DNA from: Capsicum annuum
Taxonomy: Eukaryota; Streptophyta; Magnoliopsida; Solanales; Solanaceae
Assembly: GCF_002878395.1 (NCBI RefSeq)
Contig: NC_061115.1
Span: 59,062,986-59,126,985, forward strand
DNA length: 64,000 nucleotides
Direction of reading: 5' to 3'
The notes beneath the pieces are model-generated. The model saw nothing but the letters and a program-made list of their open reading frames with translations, made no database searches and had not been told where the DNA came from. The position numbers were made by a program, and so were the translations under genes. Positions within the stretch are counted from its first letter, which is position 1. Each line of letters opens with the position of its first letter. This document shows, piece by piece, positions 37,075 through 48,900 of the stretch.

Positions 37075-37960
37075 TTGGGCAATAGAAACACACTACCTAT
37101 TATTATTGCAGATGATTTGGATGAGCAGCAGGTAGAATCACTTATTTTAGCATTTCAGAGGTATGAAAGAGCAATAGGATGGACTATCGCAGATATTATT
37201 AGCATTCCCCCTGGTATCTGCACGCATAAAATACAAATTGAGGAAGATTGTACTCCAACTATCGAGCACCAGTGCCTTCTTAACCCACCAATGCAAGAGG
37301 TTTTTAAGAAGGAAATTATTAAGTGGTTGGATACAGCAGTGGTTTACCTGATTTTTGACAGAAAATGGGTGAGCCCAGTTCAATGCGAGCCCCAAAAGAG
37401 GGCATGATTGTTGTTGCAAATGAAAGGAATGAGTTGATTCTACTCAGGCCTGTGATTGGGTGGAGAGTTTTCATGGACTACCACAAACTAAACTCCTGGA
37501 CTTTGAAAGACTATTTCCCGATGCCCTTTATGGACCAAATGCTTGATTGATTGGCTGAAAGAGGGTGGTATTACTTCTTGGAGGGTTATTCTGGATATAA
37601 CTAGATCTGTATTACTCCTGAAGATCAGGAAAAGCTGACATCCACTTACCCATATGGCACCTTTGTATTTAAGAGGATGCCGTTTGGGCTATGCAATGCA
37701 CCCGCTACTTTTCAATAGAGCATGATATCTATTTTCTCAGATAGGGTGGAGAACACCGTGGAGGTATTCATGGATGATTTTTCTATGGTGGGAGATTCAT
37801 TGGAGCTGTGTTTGGCAAACCTGAGTATGGCTTTACAACAATGTGTTGAATTCAATTTGGTGCTTAATTAGGATAAATGCCACTTTATGGTAAATGAGGC
37901 ATCATTCTCGGGCACAAAATTTCAGCAAAAGGGATAGAGGTTGATCGATCCAAGGTTGAA
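37075..37960 (+). pseudogene. Element B reverse transcriptase, decayed
   Basis: Blocks in order: ICTHKIQIEEDCTPTIEHQC near 37220, KWVSPVQCEPQKRA near 37365, GWRVFMDYHKLNSWTLKD near 37460, FMDQMLD near 37530, FLEGYSGYN near 37575, FKRMPFGLCNAPATF near 37670, and the catalytic box VFMDDFS at 37767, with both aspartates present. Stops at FQ*SM, GYN* and elsewhere, plus frame changes at 37390, prevent translation. The enzyme would copy element RNA into DNA. Confidence 0.9.
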
Positions 37961-38600
37961 GTTATTGAGAAACTACCACCTCCCATTTTAGTAAAGGGAG
38001 TGCATAGGTTTTTTTGATATGCTGGCTTTTACCGGAGGTTTATAAGAGACTTCTCAAAGGTCGCAAATCCACTTTCAAAACTTTTGAAGAAAAAAGTGAA
38101 GTTCTCCTTTGATGATGATAGCTTGAAGGCATTTGAATACCTTAAAAAGAAGCTAGTCGAGGCCCCTATCATTGTTGCACTGGACTGGTCAAAAACATTT
38201 GAGATCATGTGTGATGCAAGTGGTGTTGCCCTTGGAGCTGTATTGGGATAAATGAAGGACAAACTACTTCATCTAATATATTATGCCAGCAAAGCACTGA
38301 ATGGAGCTTAAAAGAACTACACCATCACTGAATAGGAACTCCTGGCTGTAGTGTATGCTTTTGAGAAATTCAGGGCTTACCTGCTTGGGACCAAGGTGGT
38401 GGTCCACACTGACCACGCATCCTTAAGGTATTTGATGGCTAAGAGAGATACAAAACTAAGTCTGATTAGATGGGTGTTGCTTTTATAAGAATTTGACTTT
38501 GAAGTCAAAGATAGAAAGGGTTGCGATAACTAAGTTGTGCATCATCTATCTAGAATTGAAGGTGAGCAGGCAACTAGTGATGAAATGGAGAAAAATGATA
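37961..38600 (+). pseudogene. Element B RNase H, decayed
   Basis: After VDRSKVEVIEKLPPP near 37935 comes AGFYRRFIRDFSKVANPLSK near 38022, then the RNase H start MCDASGVALGAVLG near 38210, [20 protein letters not shown] near 38336 and [15 protein letters not shown] near 38407. The catalytic D, E and D residues are visible. In-frame stops at about 38250, 38310, 38333, 38487 and 38530 break it; most stand where relatives have glutamine. Confidence 0.88.
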
Positions 38601-39870
38601 CATTTCCTGATGAGGAGATCTTGGCTGCTTCTATGGAGAAAATGCCTTGGTACACTAATTTTGCAAATTATATTATGAGTGAGGTCATTCTAGATAACCT
38701 TTCTTTCTATCAAAGAAAGAAATTCCTTCATGAGGTGACATATTACTTTTGGGATGAGTCATATCTTTTTTGGTGATGTGCTGACAATATTATAAGGAGA
38801 TATGTTCCAAAAGTAGATGTATTATGTATATTGGAATCATGTCATGCTTCCCCAGTTGGAGGTCACCATGCAGGTGACCGAACAACTAAGAAGGCATTAT
38901 AGAGTGGCTACTATTGGCCAATGTTGTTCAAGGATGCACATAAGTTTATGCTGAAATGCGACCAATGTCAGAGGCAGGGGTCGATCTCCAAAATACATAA
39001 GATGCCTTTGACTAAGATACTTGAAGTAGAATTATTTAATGTCTGGGGCATCGATTTCATGGGTCCTTTTGTAAGCTCGTATCGGATGAAGTATATTCTA
39101 GTTGCTGTGACTATGTCTCAAAATGGGTCAAAGCTGTTGCCTTGTCTGATAATGAAGGAAAGAGGGTTGTTGGTTTTCTCAAGAAGAACATCTTCTCTCG
39201 CTTTGGAGTACCACATACTATTATAAGTGATGGAGGATCTCATTTTTGCAACAAAGTATTTCAAGATGCCTTAGAAAAATATGGGGTAAAATAGCATAGA
39301 GTAGCTACTCCATATTACCCATAAACTAGTAGGAAGTGGAGGTGTCAAATCGAGAGATTAAATCTATCCTAGCAAAAACGGTAAATGCTAGTTAGCAAGA
39401 CTGGTCTCGAAAGCTTGATGAATCCTTATGGGCATATCAGACCACTTTCAAGACACCCATTGGCATGTCACCATTCTATTTAGTCTATGGAAAAGCATGC
39501 CACTCACTAATAGAGCTGGAGCACAAGGCTTTATGGGCATTCAAAAGGTTAAATTTTAATTGGAAAGAGGCAGCAGAGCTAAGATTGGGACAACTGAATA
39601 AGATGGATGAATTCTATCTCAGGGCATATGAAAGAGCATACCTATACAAAGAAAAGATAAAGAAGTATCATGATTGGATCATCGAGAAATGAGATTTCCA
39701 AAAAGGTGACTTGGTGTTTCTGTTCAATTCCAGACTCAAATTATTCCTAGGTAAGCTTAAATCCAAGTGGTCAAGCCCGTTTAGAGTTAGTCAAGTCTAC
39801 TCTTCTGGAGTAGTAGAACTTGAAAATGAAGATGGCAATATCTTTAAGGTTAATAGGCAATGAGTCAAAC
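38601..39870 (+). pseudogene. Element B integrase, decayed
   Basis: The HHCC finger is visible (CHASPVGGHHAG near 38848, CDQC near 38958). WGIDFMGPF at 39048 carries the first catalytic aspartate, SDGGSHF at 39228 the second, and SNREIKSIL at 39348 the glutamate, so all three can be placed although in different frames. [20 protein letters not shown] near 39478 and the terminal VYSSGVVELENEDG near 39798 follow. No chromodomain is present, as expected for Athila. Stops at about 38900 and 39292 fall at glutamine positions. Confidence 0.9.
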
Positions 39871-41357
39871 TTTATATCAGTCCAAAAAACTCAATGAAAA
39901 GTATTTCTACTATCTGTCTCAATAAAGTCTGAAGTAATCGAGATACCTGAGTCATGTCGCGATGTTAAATCAGGAGCTACAGGGGAGGCAACCCATGATC
40001 CTCGTGCTTGATCTACTCCAGGTATACTCTAATCCTTAGTTTAGTTTTTCTTTGATTTTAAGTTGAGGGTGTAGGGTGAGTTATTGTTGTAACATTTGTA
40101 GTTGACTAGAAGAAATACTAGTACCTGAGGTGGTTAACGTGGTTTTGTTATTTTGTGAACACCTCTCAAATGGTCTGATTATTTAACTATGTGATTTGAA
40201 TCTAATTGTGACCACTGTGCATCTTGTTATGGTATCAGTTCTAGTAACTTGATAATCATTGCTAAACAATTGTATGAACTGGATAAGTAGTAACTTGTGA
40301 TATACTTGTGTGCCATGTGCATCTGAGATCTTACTTAATTCCCTTTGTATGTTGAATCTAGAACTTGCCCGGTTAGTCTTACCTAGATAGAAGGATAGGT
40401 TAGGAAAGGATTATAGGCCATTTTGATATTAGCCACTTTTAGCCTAAATGACCTTCCCTATATGCATAATATCCCTTGATACCTATTTTGAGCCTAAATA
40501 GACTATTTCTTTTTTTATGATACCTATCACCGTCTTATTTATATCATAATGAACCTATTTTGGCCCTGGTCCTCCTTGGACACTGTGCACCTTAACTTAT
40601 GCAAATGGCCTAAGGTGAGGGTGGATATCATAGGGGTGTATGATGTAAAATGAATATGAAGAAAGGTAGAATAAAAGAAAAGAATAAGAAGCTAGGTGCG
40701 GTGAAAAAGAACAAGAAAAGAAAAGTTGTGAAAAAAAGAAGTGATTGTAGAAAAGACCGCACCCATCCTGAATATATGTGATCAAGAAAAGAGAAGAATA
40801 GAAAAAGGTTTATAAATGAGACCCCATAAGCTAGTGTAGTGTTAAGGAGGCTTAGTCACTTTAAATATCACCGAGTATCATACCAGCCCCTAGACTACAT
40901 TACAAGCCAAAGAGAAAACCTATAGTGATCCTAGTTGACCTGTCTGAAAATATTGGTAATGAACCTAAGGACAAGTCTGTGATATTTAGCATACATTGAT
41001 TGGAACTCCATTCTGAGAGTGAGTGTCTTTTAATTTTCCCCATAGTTACATATGTTATGTCTGATATAAGTGGAGTGGGACTTCTTTGTATTGAGGGCAC
41101 ACTGGTTACATTGCTATTTGCTAACTTATTTGGATAGTGTAATCTTGGTACATGCATGGTTGTTGTTGCTGAATTGATTCTATATCTTGATTTCTGTGTG
41201 TTGCATTGTTGTTCTTTAATAATGTGTGCAGTCGTTGTTTTTAAATTAATTGACCTTGGAGATGGTGAAGATGTTTTGAGATAATATAGATGGTTGACTG
41301 TCGAATGTACTCTGTATCCTCTTGGTTGTGTTTTAGTTTCTTGAGGACAAGCAATTG
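39871..41357 (+). other. Element B 3' untranslated region
   Basis: No domain can be recognised. Purine-rich stretches at 40640-40800 and the block TGAACCTATTTTGGCCC near 40550 correspond, reversed, to 6850-7260 of element A. Confidence 0.7.
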
Positions 41358-41373
41358 TTTTATGTTAGGGTGT
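41340..41373 (+). other. Polypurine-tract region of element B
   Basis: CTTGAGGACAAGCAATTG then TTTTATGTTAGGGTGT directly before the LTR, the standard Athila/Tat junction sequence in degenerate form. Confidence 0.7.
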
Positions 41374-42715
41374 TGATGTGTGAGCAGATGCTAACATATT
41401 TGAGGCTTTTAACTAAGAATAATTCCAAAGTCTGAAGCAACTTTTGTTGTTTTTAATTGTTTTCTATTTGATATTGCAGTTAAAGTCAGGATGCAAGAGA
41501 ACCAGCAATAATGAAAGTAAAAGAGATGATTTTTGAGCAAGTAAAAAGGGAAGTATAGCGATGACTTATCTGATAAATCGTCAGCCTTATGATAAGCTAT
41601 TAGAGTTGCCATCAGCCTTAGACAGAGAATGATCTTTAGCTAGAATTCGTGACGACATCTGTGATAGGACGTCAAAAGTGTGATAAGTCATCAGGCTCAT
41701 CGTTAGTCTTAGAAAGAGAATGAGCTTCAGCTGGAATTCATGATGACATATGTGATAGGCCATCAGAAGTATGATAATCTATCAGGCTCGTTGATAGGCT
41801 TAGGCAGGGAATGGGATTTGAAGTGAAGAAGTGATAACAATTTTGATAAGTCATCACGTGTCTGATAAGTCATCACGTCTCATCGTCAACCTAAGGCAAA
41901 AATTGTCAAAAGAGAAGAGAAGCTGATGACACTCCTGATAAGTCGTCAGACTCCTGATAAGCCGACACATACATAGTCGGCTGTCTGAGATAATACTGTG
42001 ATCTATGATTTTGTTTCAATAATTAGGCTAAAGTATTTAAAGAATATGTTAGGATTTTCTAAGGAGTTTATGAGAATAAAGGGGGAACTGACGTTTGGAG
42101 AATCTCTTCTCTCTAGTTTTTTTGACTTAAAATTTACTATTATCTTTGGAGAGATTATTCCAATTGTTTTGGGATTTTCTACTGTGAATCAAATCTGAGA
42201 AATACTTATTGCTATTCATCTTGCTGTAAGTTCATACATCAAACTATGAATTTAACTTGTTGTCTTGATAATTTTATATGAGTAGCTAAATTCCCTTAAC
42301 CCGAGTTGTGGGATCTATGGGTTTACGTTTGTAATGTAACTAAGTGTTCAAGATTCTAATGGTGGTAGAAACTTCTTGTTAATTCCATTATTTTATACTC
42401 TGACTACTGGTTGCAAACAATAGGCCTTGCTTACTGGTGATTTGCTTGAGATAAGAAATCAACCCTAGTTAGAAGTGAATTATCAATAGGGACTTGGTAG
42501 CATTAAACTTCCATTTAATAATTAATGTTGTAACAAGATTAATTAGCTTAAGATAACATCCTGTTATGAAATACAAATTCCCTAAGTTCAAGAGAATTAG
42601 GAGATTAAATGTCTAAATAGGTTGAGAAATATTTACACATAACTTTGACAAGGATAGTCTGTTGTTCCAACCTACCACAAGAATCTTGAACCGTTACTAG
42701 CGTCTATCAAATCCA
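41374..42715 (+). mobile_element. 3' LTR of element B, truncated
   Basis: Matches 32671 to about 34005 of the 5' LTR, starting TGATGTGTGAGCAG. After CTATCAAATCC it departs from the 5' LTR and becomes family C LTR sequence, so its last 0.24 kb is lost. Confidence 0.88.
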
Positions 42716-44127
42716 ACCTTCCATAAGTTATGCTTGGTCAGTTTTCTTCCATCGAGTCCTGGGGGTACTTGTACCCAAAACATTAGTTGTGTGCCTAGAG
42801 CCATGTCATGTTTTCACAATACTCTCAGTCAAGCTATGAGTCCTTAGACTTCAGACAATCTTATGACTCGAAAAATCTCCATGATCTCATGAACTCGTTT
42901 AGTTGTCAGATATCAGTAGTATTCTGTCAGTCAACAGAATTCAGTAACTCAGCCCATGTTCAGTTCAGTAAATAATGTTCAGAGCCTATTCAAATGGGAG
43001 TAAGAATTAGTATAGATTGAACCCAAGAATGGGAACACACACTATTAGATAAGGGTGTTATTCTTAGAAGTCATCCTTGCGTTCCAGAACTATGTAGCCA
43101 GCATAGGTTGAGACATCAACACTGTCCGATGAGGGTTGATGAGGTGGATAAACACTGTCAGATAAGGGCCCCACCTTTCTCGTATAGGGGACACTATCAG
43201 ATGAGGGTCGCCCATAGCTTATCCTTATCGATGGTGGGGTATTGACACCCTTCCAATTGGGGTTACAGATTGGACCCCTACTCAGCCATAATGGCATATC
43301 AGGGGCATGTCGGTTAGATAACTACTTCCCATAGTTTCATGTTATAGAATCAGGAATGTCAGATATAGTCAATCAGTCTCAGTAATAAAACTCAGATAGT
43401 TCTTCAAATTTTAGGACTGTTAGATACAGTACGGAACTCAGATAGTTCCATTAGATTTAGGACTGTCAGATACAGTTACTCATGTTATCAGTTATATTAA
43501 GATTCAGTAATCATGTTATCACAGTATTAGTGTCAGTTATTATATTTCATGCATGTATTCTCATTCTCATGATATTTTAGTCAGTTATTATTATTGTTCA
43601 TGCATATAAACCCTACGCATTCAGGCTACCTCATTGCATATCAGTACATTCAAAGTACTAATGCATTTGAGCTATGGTGTCTTATACCATAGGTTCAGAG
43701 ACACGAGCTCTAGAGTAATAGTAGATTCCAGATATCCAGAGACAGAGTTAGAAGTGAGTCCTCATCTTTCAAGGACATGATTATTTCCCTATTATCTCAT
43801 TAATCAGTTTATTAGTTGGAGTTAGTTGGGAACCTGTCCCATCAACTCCTTACTCAGACAGTTTAGTCATTTTGAGGCTTTCTAGACTATTATGTTTCAG
43901 ACTTCAGTAAGTTTAGTTTTATTTTGGGTATTCTATTACCCCACACAGATGTTATATTATTCAGATCATGTTTAGTATTGAAACTTATGGCCTTTCAGTT
44001 CTTGTTTCCGCATTATAAAGTATTTTATGCAGTATATAGGTACAGATATCATTCATGGGTTATCTTATGGTCCTTCGGGTTCATAAGCACCGTGTAGCAT
44101 TCTGGGTACCAGATTCGGGGTGTTACA
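42716..44127 (+). mobile_element. 5' LTR of element C, start missing
   Basis: Aligns with 50411-51805 of the 3' LTR and ends GGGGTGTTACA. About 1.1 kb of U3 is missing, including the promoter region, because it is joined to the truncated B LTR. Confidence 0.9.
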
Positions 44128-44146
44128 AACTTGGTACTAGAGCCTA
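44128..44146 (+). other. Primer binding site of element C
   Basis: AACTTGGTACTAGAGCCTA, a one- or two-base variant of the TTGGTATCAGAGC tRNA-Met site. Confidence 0.85.
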
Positions 44147-44350
44147 AGGTTCAATAGAGTCCTAGAAATTCTGAAACCCGCATCTAGTAGAGTCTTGTAC
44201 ATAGGTGTGTTGCGTGCCACACTTATGTGCAAGAGGCTATAAGATGTTTTAGGAATAGTTTCCCTTCTTTCGGTATTCATGTCGTGCCAGTGAGCATAAT
44301 CTTAAGTCAATCTCTCAGTCTAATTTGCTTCCCCCTTTCTTCTACAGAAC

Positions 44351-45440
44351 ATGCCTCCTAAAAGAAGAAACGGAAATCAGTCAACCCCCCAGCCCGAAGA
44401 TCCTTTGGGTGATCATGTTTCTCATGCAGAGTTCAGGGCCGCATTCACTACTCTTGCTTAGTTAGTTGTCTCTCAAAATGAATGGCCAGCAGTCATTTTG
44501 GCCAACCCAGTTGACAACTCAGCTGCAGCTTAGATTTGGTACTTTACCCTAATAAATCCTCTATCCTTCCTTGAGTCTAAGGTAGATAAGGACCCTCAGG
44601 AATTCATTAATCAGGTTCAGAAGGTGACAGACATCATGGGGGTGACTACTATTAGGAGTACTGAGCTAGCTGCATATCAGTTGGAGGATGTGGATCATAC
44701 TTGGTTCAAATAGTGGAAGTCAAAGAGGTCAGATGATGCAGGTCCTATAGAGTGGGAGGAGTTTGTCACTGCATTCTTAGATAGATTCTTTCCCCAAGAG
44801 CTTATAGAAGCTAAGGTGCTAGAATTCACCAATCTCAGGCAGGGCAATATGATGGTGAAAGAGTATTCTCTTAAGTTTATTCAATTAGCCAGATATACCC
44901 CTCATGTGGTTGTAGACAGTAGAGCGAAGATGAGTAAGTTCGTTTCAGGGGTAAATGATAGCATGGTAAATGAGTGCAGATCCGCCATGCTAAATAGTGA
45001 CATAACTTTAGCCAGGCTTATGACTCATTCTCAGAAAATAGAGGAGTAGAAGATTAAGGAGAGAGAGAAACAGAATAAGATAATGAAGAAAGGTAGTTTC
45101 AATGTCGCTCAACCTAAATCAAAAGGATAAAACCGTTCCCAGTTTTATTCGAAGCTATTTGTTCCAGTCCCTTCTTCAGCCAGTGCTCCAATTCCTAAGT
45201 TTAAGTAGGGTAACAGAGATAGAGCACCAAGCTCTAAGTCTCAGAGAAGTGCTAGCAATGCCCGAACTAATCTTCTTTGTCAGACTTGTGGTAAGAACCA
45301 CAAGGGTGCTTGCAGAGCTGGTAGTGATGTCTATTTCAGTTATGGCAAGCCAGGCCATAGAGTCAGAGGCTGCCCTCAGTTAGGTTATCAGAGTTATCTC
45401 CGCTCCTCAGCTCAGTCCGATCGCCCGAATCAGTAGGGTG
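44351..45440 (+). pseudogene. Element C gag, decayed
   Basis: Begins MPPKRRNGNQSTPQPEDPLG at 44351. KDPQEFINQVQKVTDIMGV near 44588, EWEEFVTAFLDRFFPQEL near 44755 and EFTNLRQGNMMVKEYSLKF near 44822 form the retrotransposon gag domain. The nucleocapsid zinc knuckle near 45335 reads YFSYGKPGHRVRGCP; both N-terminal cysteines (C-x2-C) have become tyrosine. Single-frame reading is broken only by stops at 44459, 44531, 44711, 45047 and later ones, nearly all TAG where CAG is expected. Confidence 0.9.
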
Positions 45441-45549
45441 CCACCACTAGTGCTACTAGTGGGCAACACCCAAATTGTCTCTATCATCTTCAGTAACGAC
45501 AGGATCAGGAAAATTCTCCTGATGTAGTTAATGGTACGTTATAGATCTT

Positions 45550-45900
45550 TCATGTGCATGTTTATGCCTTCTAGATTTAGGAGCTTATTTGTCTTTTGTT
45601 GCTCCCTATATTGTAGGAGGTTTCAGAATCAGTCCAAAAATCCTAGCTGAGCCCTTTTCAGTCTCTACCCAAGTGGGTAAAACCATCATAGCCCGGTGGG
45701 TATACAAGAACTGCCCGGCTATGATATTTCAGAAAGTCACTTCAGTACACTTAGTCGCATTAGAAATGACTGATTTTGATGTCATTCTCGGCATGGATTG
45801 GCTTCATTCCTTCTATGGCACAGTTGACTGCAGAAACAGAATAGTCTAATTTCAATTTCCAAATGAACCCGTCCTTGAGTGGAAGGGTAGTACTTCAGCG
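45550..45900 (+). pseudogene. Element C aspartic protease
   Basis: The active-site block reads LDLGAYLSFVAPYIVGGF from about 45571 (family form LD-S/P-GA-x-x-SF), so the aspartate and glycine remain while the middle residue is altered. EPFSVSTQVGK and DFDVILGMDWLHSFYGTVD near 45773 complete the domain, which ends with a TAA-like stop near 45848. It lies between gag and reverse transcriptase, from which an intact element would release it by self-cleavage. Confidence 0.88.
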
Positions 45901-45979
45901 TTCAGAGGTCAGCTTGTTTCCTACCTTCGGGCATAGAAAATAATACCTAAAGGATGTGTCTATCATCTTGTTTGATTTA

Positions 45980-46965
45980 AGGACACTAGTTCCAAAACTC
46001 CCAGCCTTGAATCAGTTCCAGTTGTAGGTGAATATTCAGATGTCTTTCTCAAAGATCTTCCAGGAATTCCTTTCAAAAGAGAAATAGACTTTGGCATTGA
46101 TCTTTTTTCAGATAGTCATCCTATATCTATTCCGCCATATAGAATGGAACCAGCAGAACTCAAAGAACTGAAAGAACAATTGAAGGATCTCTTACATAAG
46201 GGATTCATCAGGCCCAGCATTTCCCTGTGGGGCGCTCCAGTATTATTCGTGCGCAAGAAAAATGGTTCTCTTAGGATGTGTATAGACTACCGTCAAGTCA
46301 ATAAGGTCACGCTCAAGAACAACTATCCTCTTTCCAGAATTGATGACTTGTTGGACCAACTTCAGGGTGTCAGTTATTTCTCTAAGATAAACCTCAGATC
46401 CGGCTATCATCAGCGTAGAGTCAGAGAATATGACTTTTTGAAAATAGCTTTCCATAATCGGTATGTTCACTTTGAATTCCTAGTCATGTCATTTGGTTTA
46501 CCGATGCCCCAACCGATTTTATGGACTTGATGAACCGTGTGTTCAATCAGTACTTAGACATGTTCATCATAGTCTTCATTGATGAAATCTTGGTCTATTC
46601 CCACAGTGAGCATGATCATGCAGAACATCTCAGAACAGTACTTCAGACTCTCAGAGGTCATTAGTTGTTTGCCAAATTTAGTAAGTGCAAATTTTGGCTA
46701 AGGTCAGTAGTATTCCTTGGTCATATCATTTCCGATGATGGCATTAGAGTAGATCCTCAAAAGACCAAAGCAGTAAGAAACTGGCCTTACCCTATCTCTC
46801 CATCAGATATTAGGAGTTTCTTGGGTTTGGCTAGCTATTACAGACGGTTTGTTGAGGGATTTTCTTCTATTGCATCCCCTATGTCTATATTGACTCAAAA
46901 GAAAGTTAAGTTTCAGTGGTTAGATCCTTGCGAGAAGACTTTTCAAGAGTTGAAGACTTGACTCA
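45980..46965 (+). pseudogene. Element C reverse transcriptase, decayed
   Basis: [20 protein letters not shown] near 46040, [19 protein letters not shown] near 46138, [20 protein letters not shown] near 46275, [11 protein letters not shown] near 46338 and a one-base frameshift near 46500 followed by [13 protein letters not shown]. The catalytic box reads FIDEILVYS at 46578, so the second aspartate is now glutamate. [19 protein letters not shown] near 46677 and [20 protein letters not shown] near 46810 follow. A TAG replaces glutamine near 46662. Confidence 0.93.
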
Positions 46966-47300
46966 CCTCAGCTCCAGTCTTAGCTCGCCCAGATGGTTCA
47001 GATGGGTTCGTAGTGTATTGTAATACATCCAGAGTAGGTCTAGGTTGTGTCCACATGCAGCATAGTAAGGTCTTAGCTTACGAATCTAGACATATTATAC
47101 CCTATGAGAGAAATTATCCTACTCATGATCTTGAGTTAGCCGTCGTAGTCTTTGCCTTAAAGATTTGGAGGCATTATCTCTACGGAGTTCATGTAGATGT
47201 CTTCATAGATCATAAGAGTCTTCAGTATGTCTATTCTTAAAAAGATACCAATATTAGTCAGAGAAGGTGGTTAGAGCTCTTGAGAGATTATGACATGAGT
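46966..47300 (+). pseudogene. Element C RNase H
   Basis: Reads [20 protein letters not shown] near 46996; the usual Y-x-DAS has become YCNTS, losing the first catalytic aspartate. [20 protein letters not shown] near 47125 keeps the glutamate and [15 protein letters not shown] near 47197 the later aspartate. A stop at 47238 stands for glutamine. The enzyme would remove the RNA strand after reverse transcription. Confidence 0.88.
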
Positions 47301-48651
47301 GACCTTTATCATTCAGGCAAAGCCAACGTAGTGGTTGATGCTCTCGGTAGACTATCCATGGGTAGTGTTTCTCATGTTGAGGACAATAAGAAGAAGTTAG
47401 CTCAGGAAGTCCATCATCTTGCCAAACTAGGCATTCGCTTAGTCGATACAAATGAGGGCGATATATGGGTTCAGAGTAATTCAGAATCATCTCTAGTTTT
47501 TGAGGTAAAAGAAAAGCAAGATAAAGATCCCAACCTTGTCAAGTTGAAAGAGTCAGTCAAGGATCAAGAAGTTGAGGTTTTTTCCCAAGGGGGAGATGGT
47601 GTTTTGCATTGTCAGGGTCATCTCTATGTTCCAGGTTTATATGACTTAAGGCAGCGAATTCTTACAGAAGCGCATGGGGCCTGCTACTCTATTTATCCAG
47701 GGGCCACAAAGATGTACCACGACTTGCAGGAAATCTATTGGTGGAGTAGGATAAAGAGAGACATTGTAAAGTTTGTGGATAAGTGCTCTACATATCAGCA
47801 GGTTAAGATAGAGCATCAGAAGCCTAGTGAGTCCATGCAGGAGTTTTGTGTTCCTACTTGGAAGTGGAAAGTTGTGAACATGTACTTCGTGATGGATTTG
47901 CCTCCAACTCTTCATCAGCATGATTCAGTGTGGGTCATTGTAGACAGAATAACCAAATCAGCTCATTTTCTTCTAGTTTATACCTTTTATTTAGCAAAGG
48001 ATTACGCCAAACTTTACATCAGGGAGTTGGTCAAATTTGCACGGTGTTCCGCTATTTATTATCTCAAACAGAGGTACCCAGTTCACCTCTCATTTCTAGA
48101 AAGTACTCCAAAAGGGTCTTGGTACCCAAGTTCATCTTAGTACAGCCTTTCATCCTTAGACAGATAGTCAATTAGAAAGGACCATTTAGATGTTAGAAGA
48201 TATGCTATGGGCATGTGCAATTGATTTCAAGGGAAGTTGGGATGACCACTTACCTTTGATTGAGTTTGCATACAACAACAGCTATCATTCCAGTATTCAG
48301 ATGGTTCCATTTGAAGCTCTCTATGGTAGGAGATGTAGGTATCCAATTGGTTGGTTTGAAGTTAGTGAGGCCTCAGTCATAGGTCCTGACTTAGTATTCG
48401 ATGCCTTAGAAAAAGTCCAGTTGATTAGAGAAAGACTCTGGGCTGCTCAGAGCCGACAGAAGTCTTTTGTAGATGCTCATAGAAAAGATCTCGAGTTTGA
48501 GATTGGTGACTATGTCTATATAAAGATCTCTCCCATGAAGGGAGTGAAGAGGTTCAACAAGAAAGGAAAACTCAGTCCCCAATATGTCCGTCCCTTTAAG
48601 ATTCTCAATCAATTCGGCAAGGTAGCTTATGAGCTCGAATTGCATAGGTGA
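47240..48651 (+). pseudogene. Element C integrase, decayed
   Basis: An unbroken 286-codon stretch (47280-48140) carries RRWLELLRDYDMSDLYHSGK, the H2C2 finger (TEAHGACYSIYPGATKMYHD near 47665, KCSTYQQVK near 47783) and the core. The first catalytic aspartate is lost: VVNMYFVMDLPP near 47872, where relatives have NMDF. A frameshift near 48045 garbles the second aspartate region. EDMLWACAIDFKGSWDDHLP near 48196, YNNSYHSSIQMVPFEALYGR near 48274 and KGKLSPQYVRPFKIL near 48566 complete the domain. Confidence 0.92.
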
Positions 48652-48900
48652 CCCATCAGTTGTAGTCCCTATTCAGATCATTGATGTTCAGAACACTCTC
48701 TCTTATTAAGAGATTCCAATCAAAATCTTAGACTATCATACTCGTAGATTAAGGAACAAAGAAGTTCCTCTAGTTAAGGTTCTTTGGAGAAATCAGTTCA
48801 TTGAGGGAGATACTTGGGAAGCAGAGGTGGCAGACATACATACCAAGTATCCTCACTCTTCTTCATCAACTCATATCAAGCTCAAGGTAACAGTTCACCT
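48652..48900 (+). pseudogene. Element C chromodomain-type tail
   Basis: Frames around 48715-48860 read IPIKILDYHTRRLRNKEVPL then VKVLWRNQFIEGDTWEAE, the chromodomain-like end of Tekay/Del integrases. A frameshift separates it from the integrase body. Confidence 0.75.

Larger units (their letters stand above)
32671..42715 (+). mobile_element. Element B, plus-strand Athila-like gypsy element
   Basis: About 10 kb with 5' LTR, TGGCGCC primer site, gag, protease, reverse transcriptase, RNase H, integrase, a 1.5 kb 3' UTR, polypurine region and a truncated 3' LTR. The Athila-like assignment comes from the primer site and from integrase motifs (LKCDQCQRQG, VWGIDFMGPF). There is no chromodomain. Its coding region has stops in every domain. 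The last 0.24 kb of the 3' LTR is missing where it meets element C. Confidence 0.88.

Noticed and set aside
39871..41357. Possible envelope-like gene after integrase in element B
   Set aside because: Some Athila elements carry one, but no long frame, signal peptide or membrane segment could be found here.
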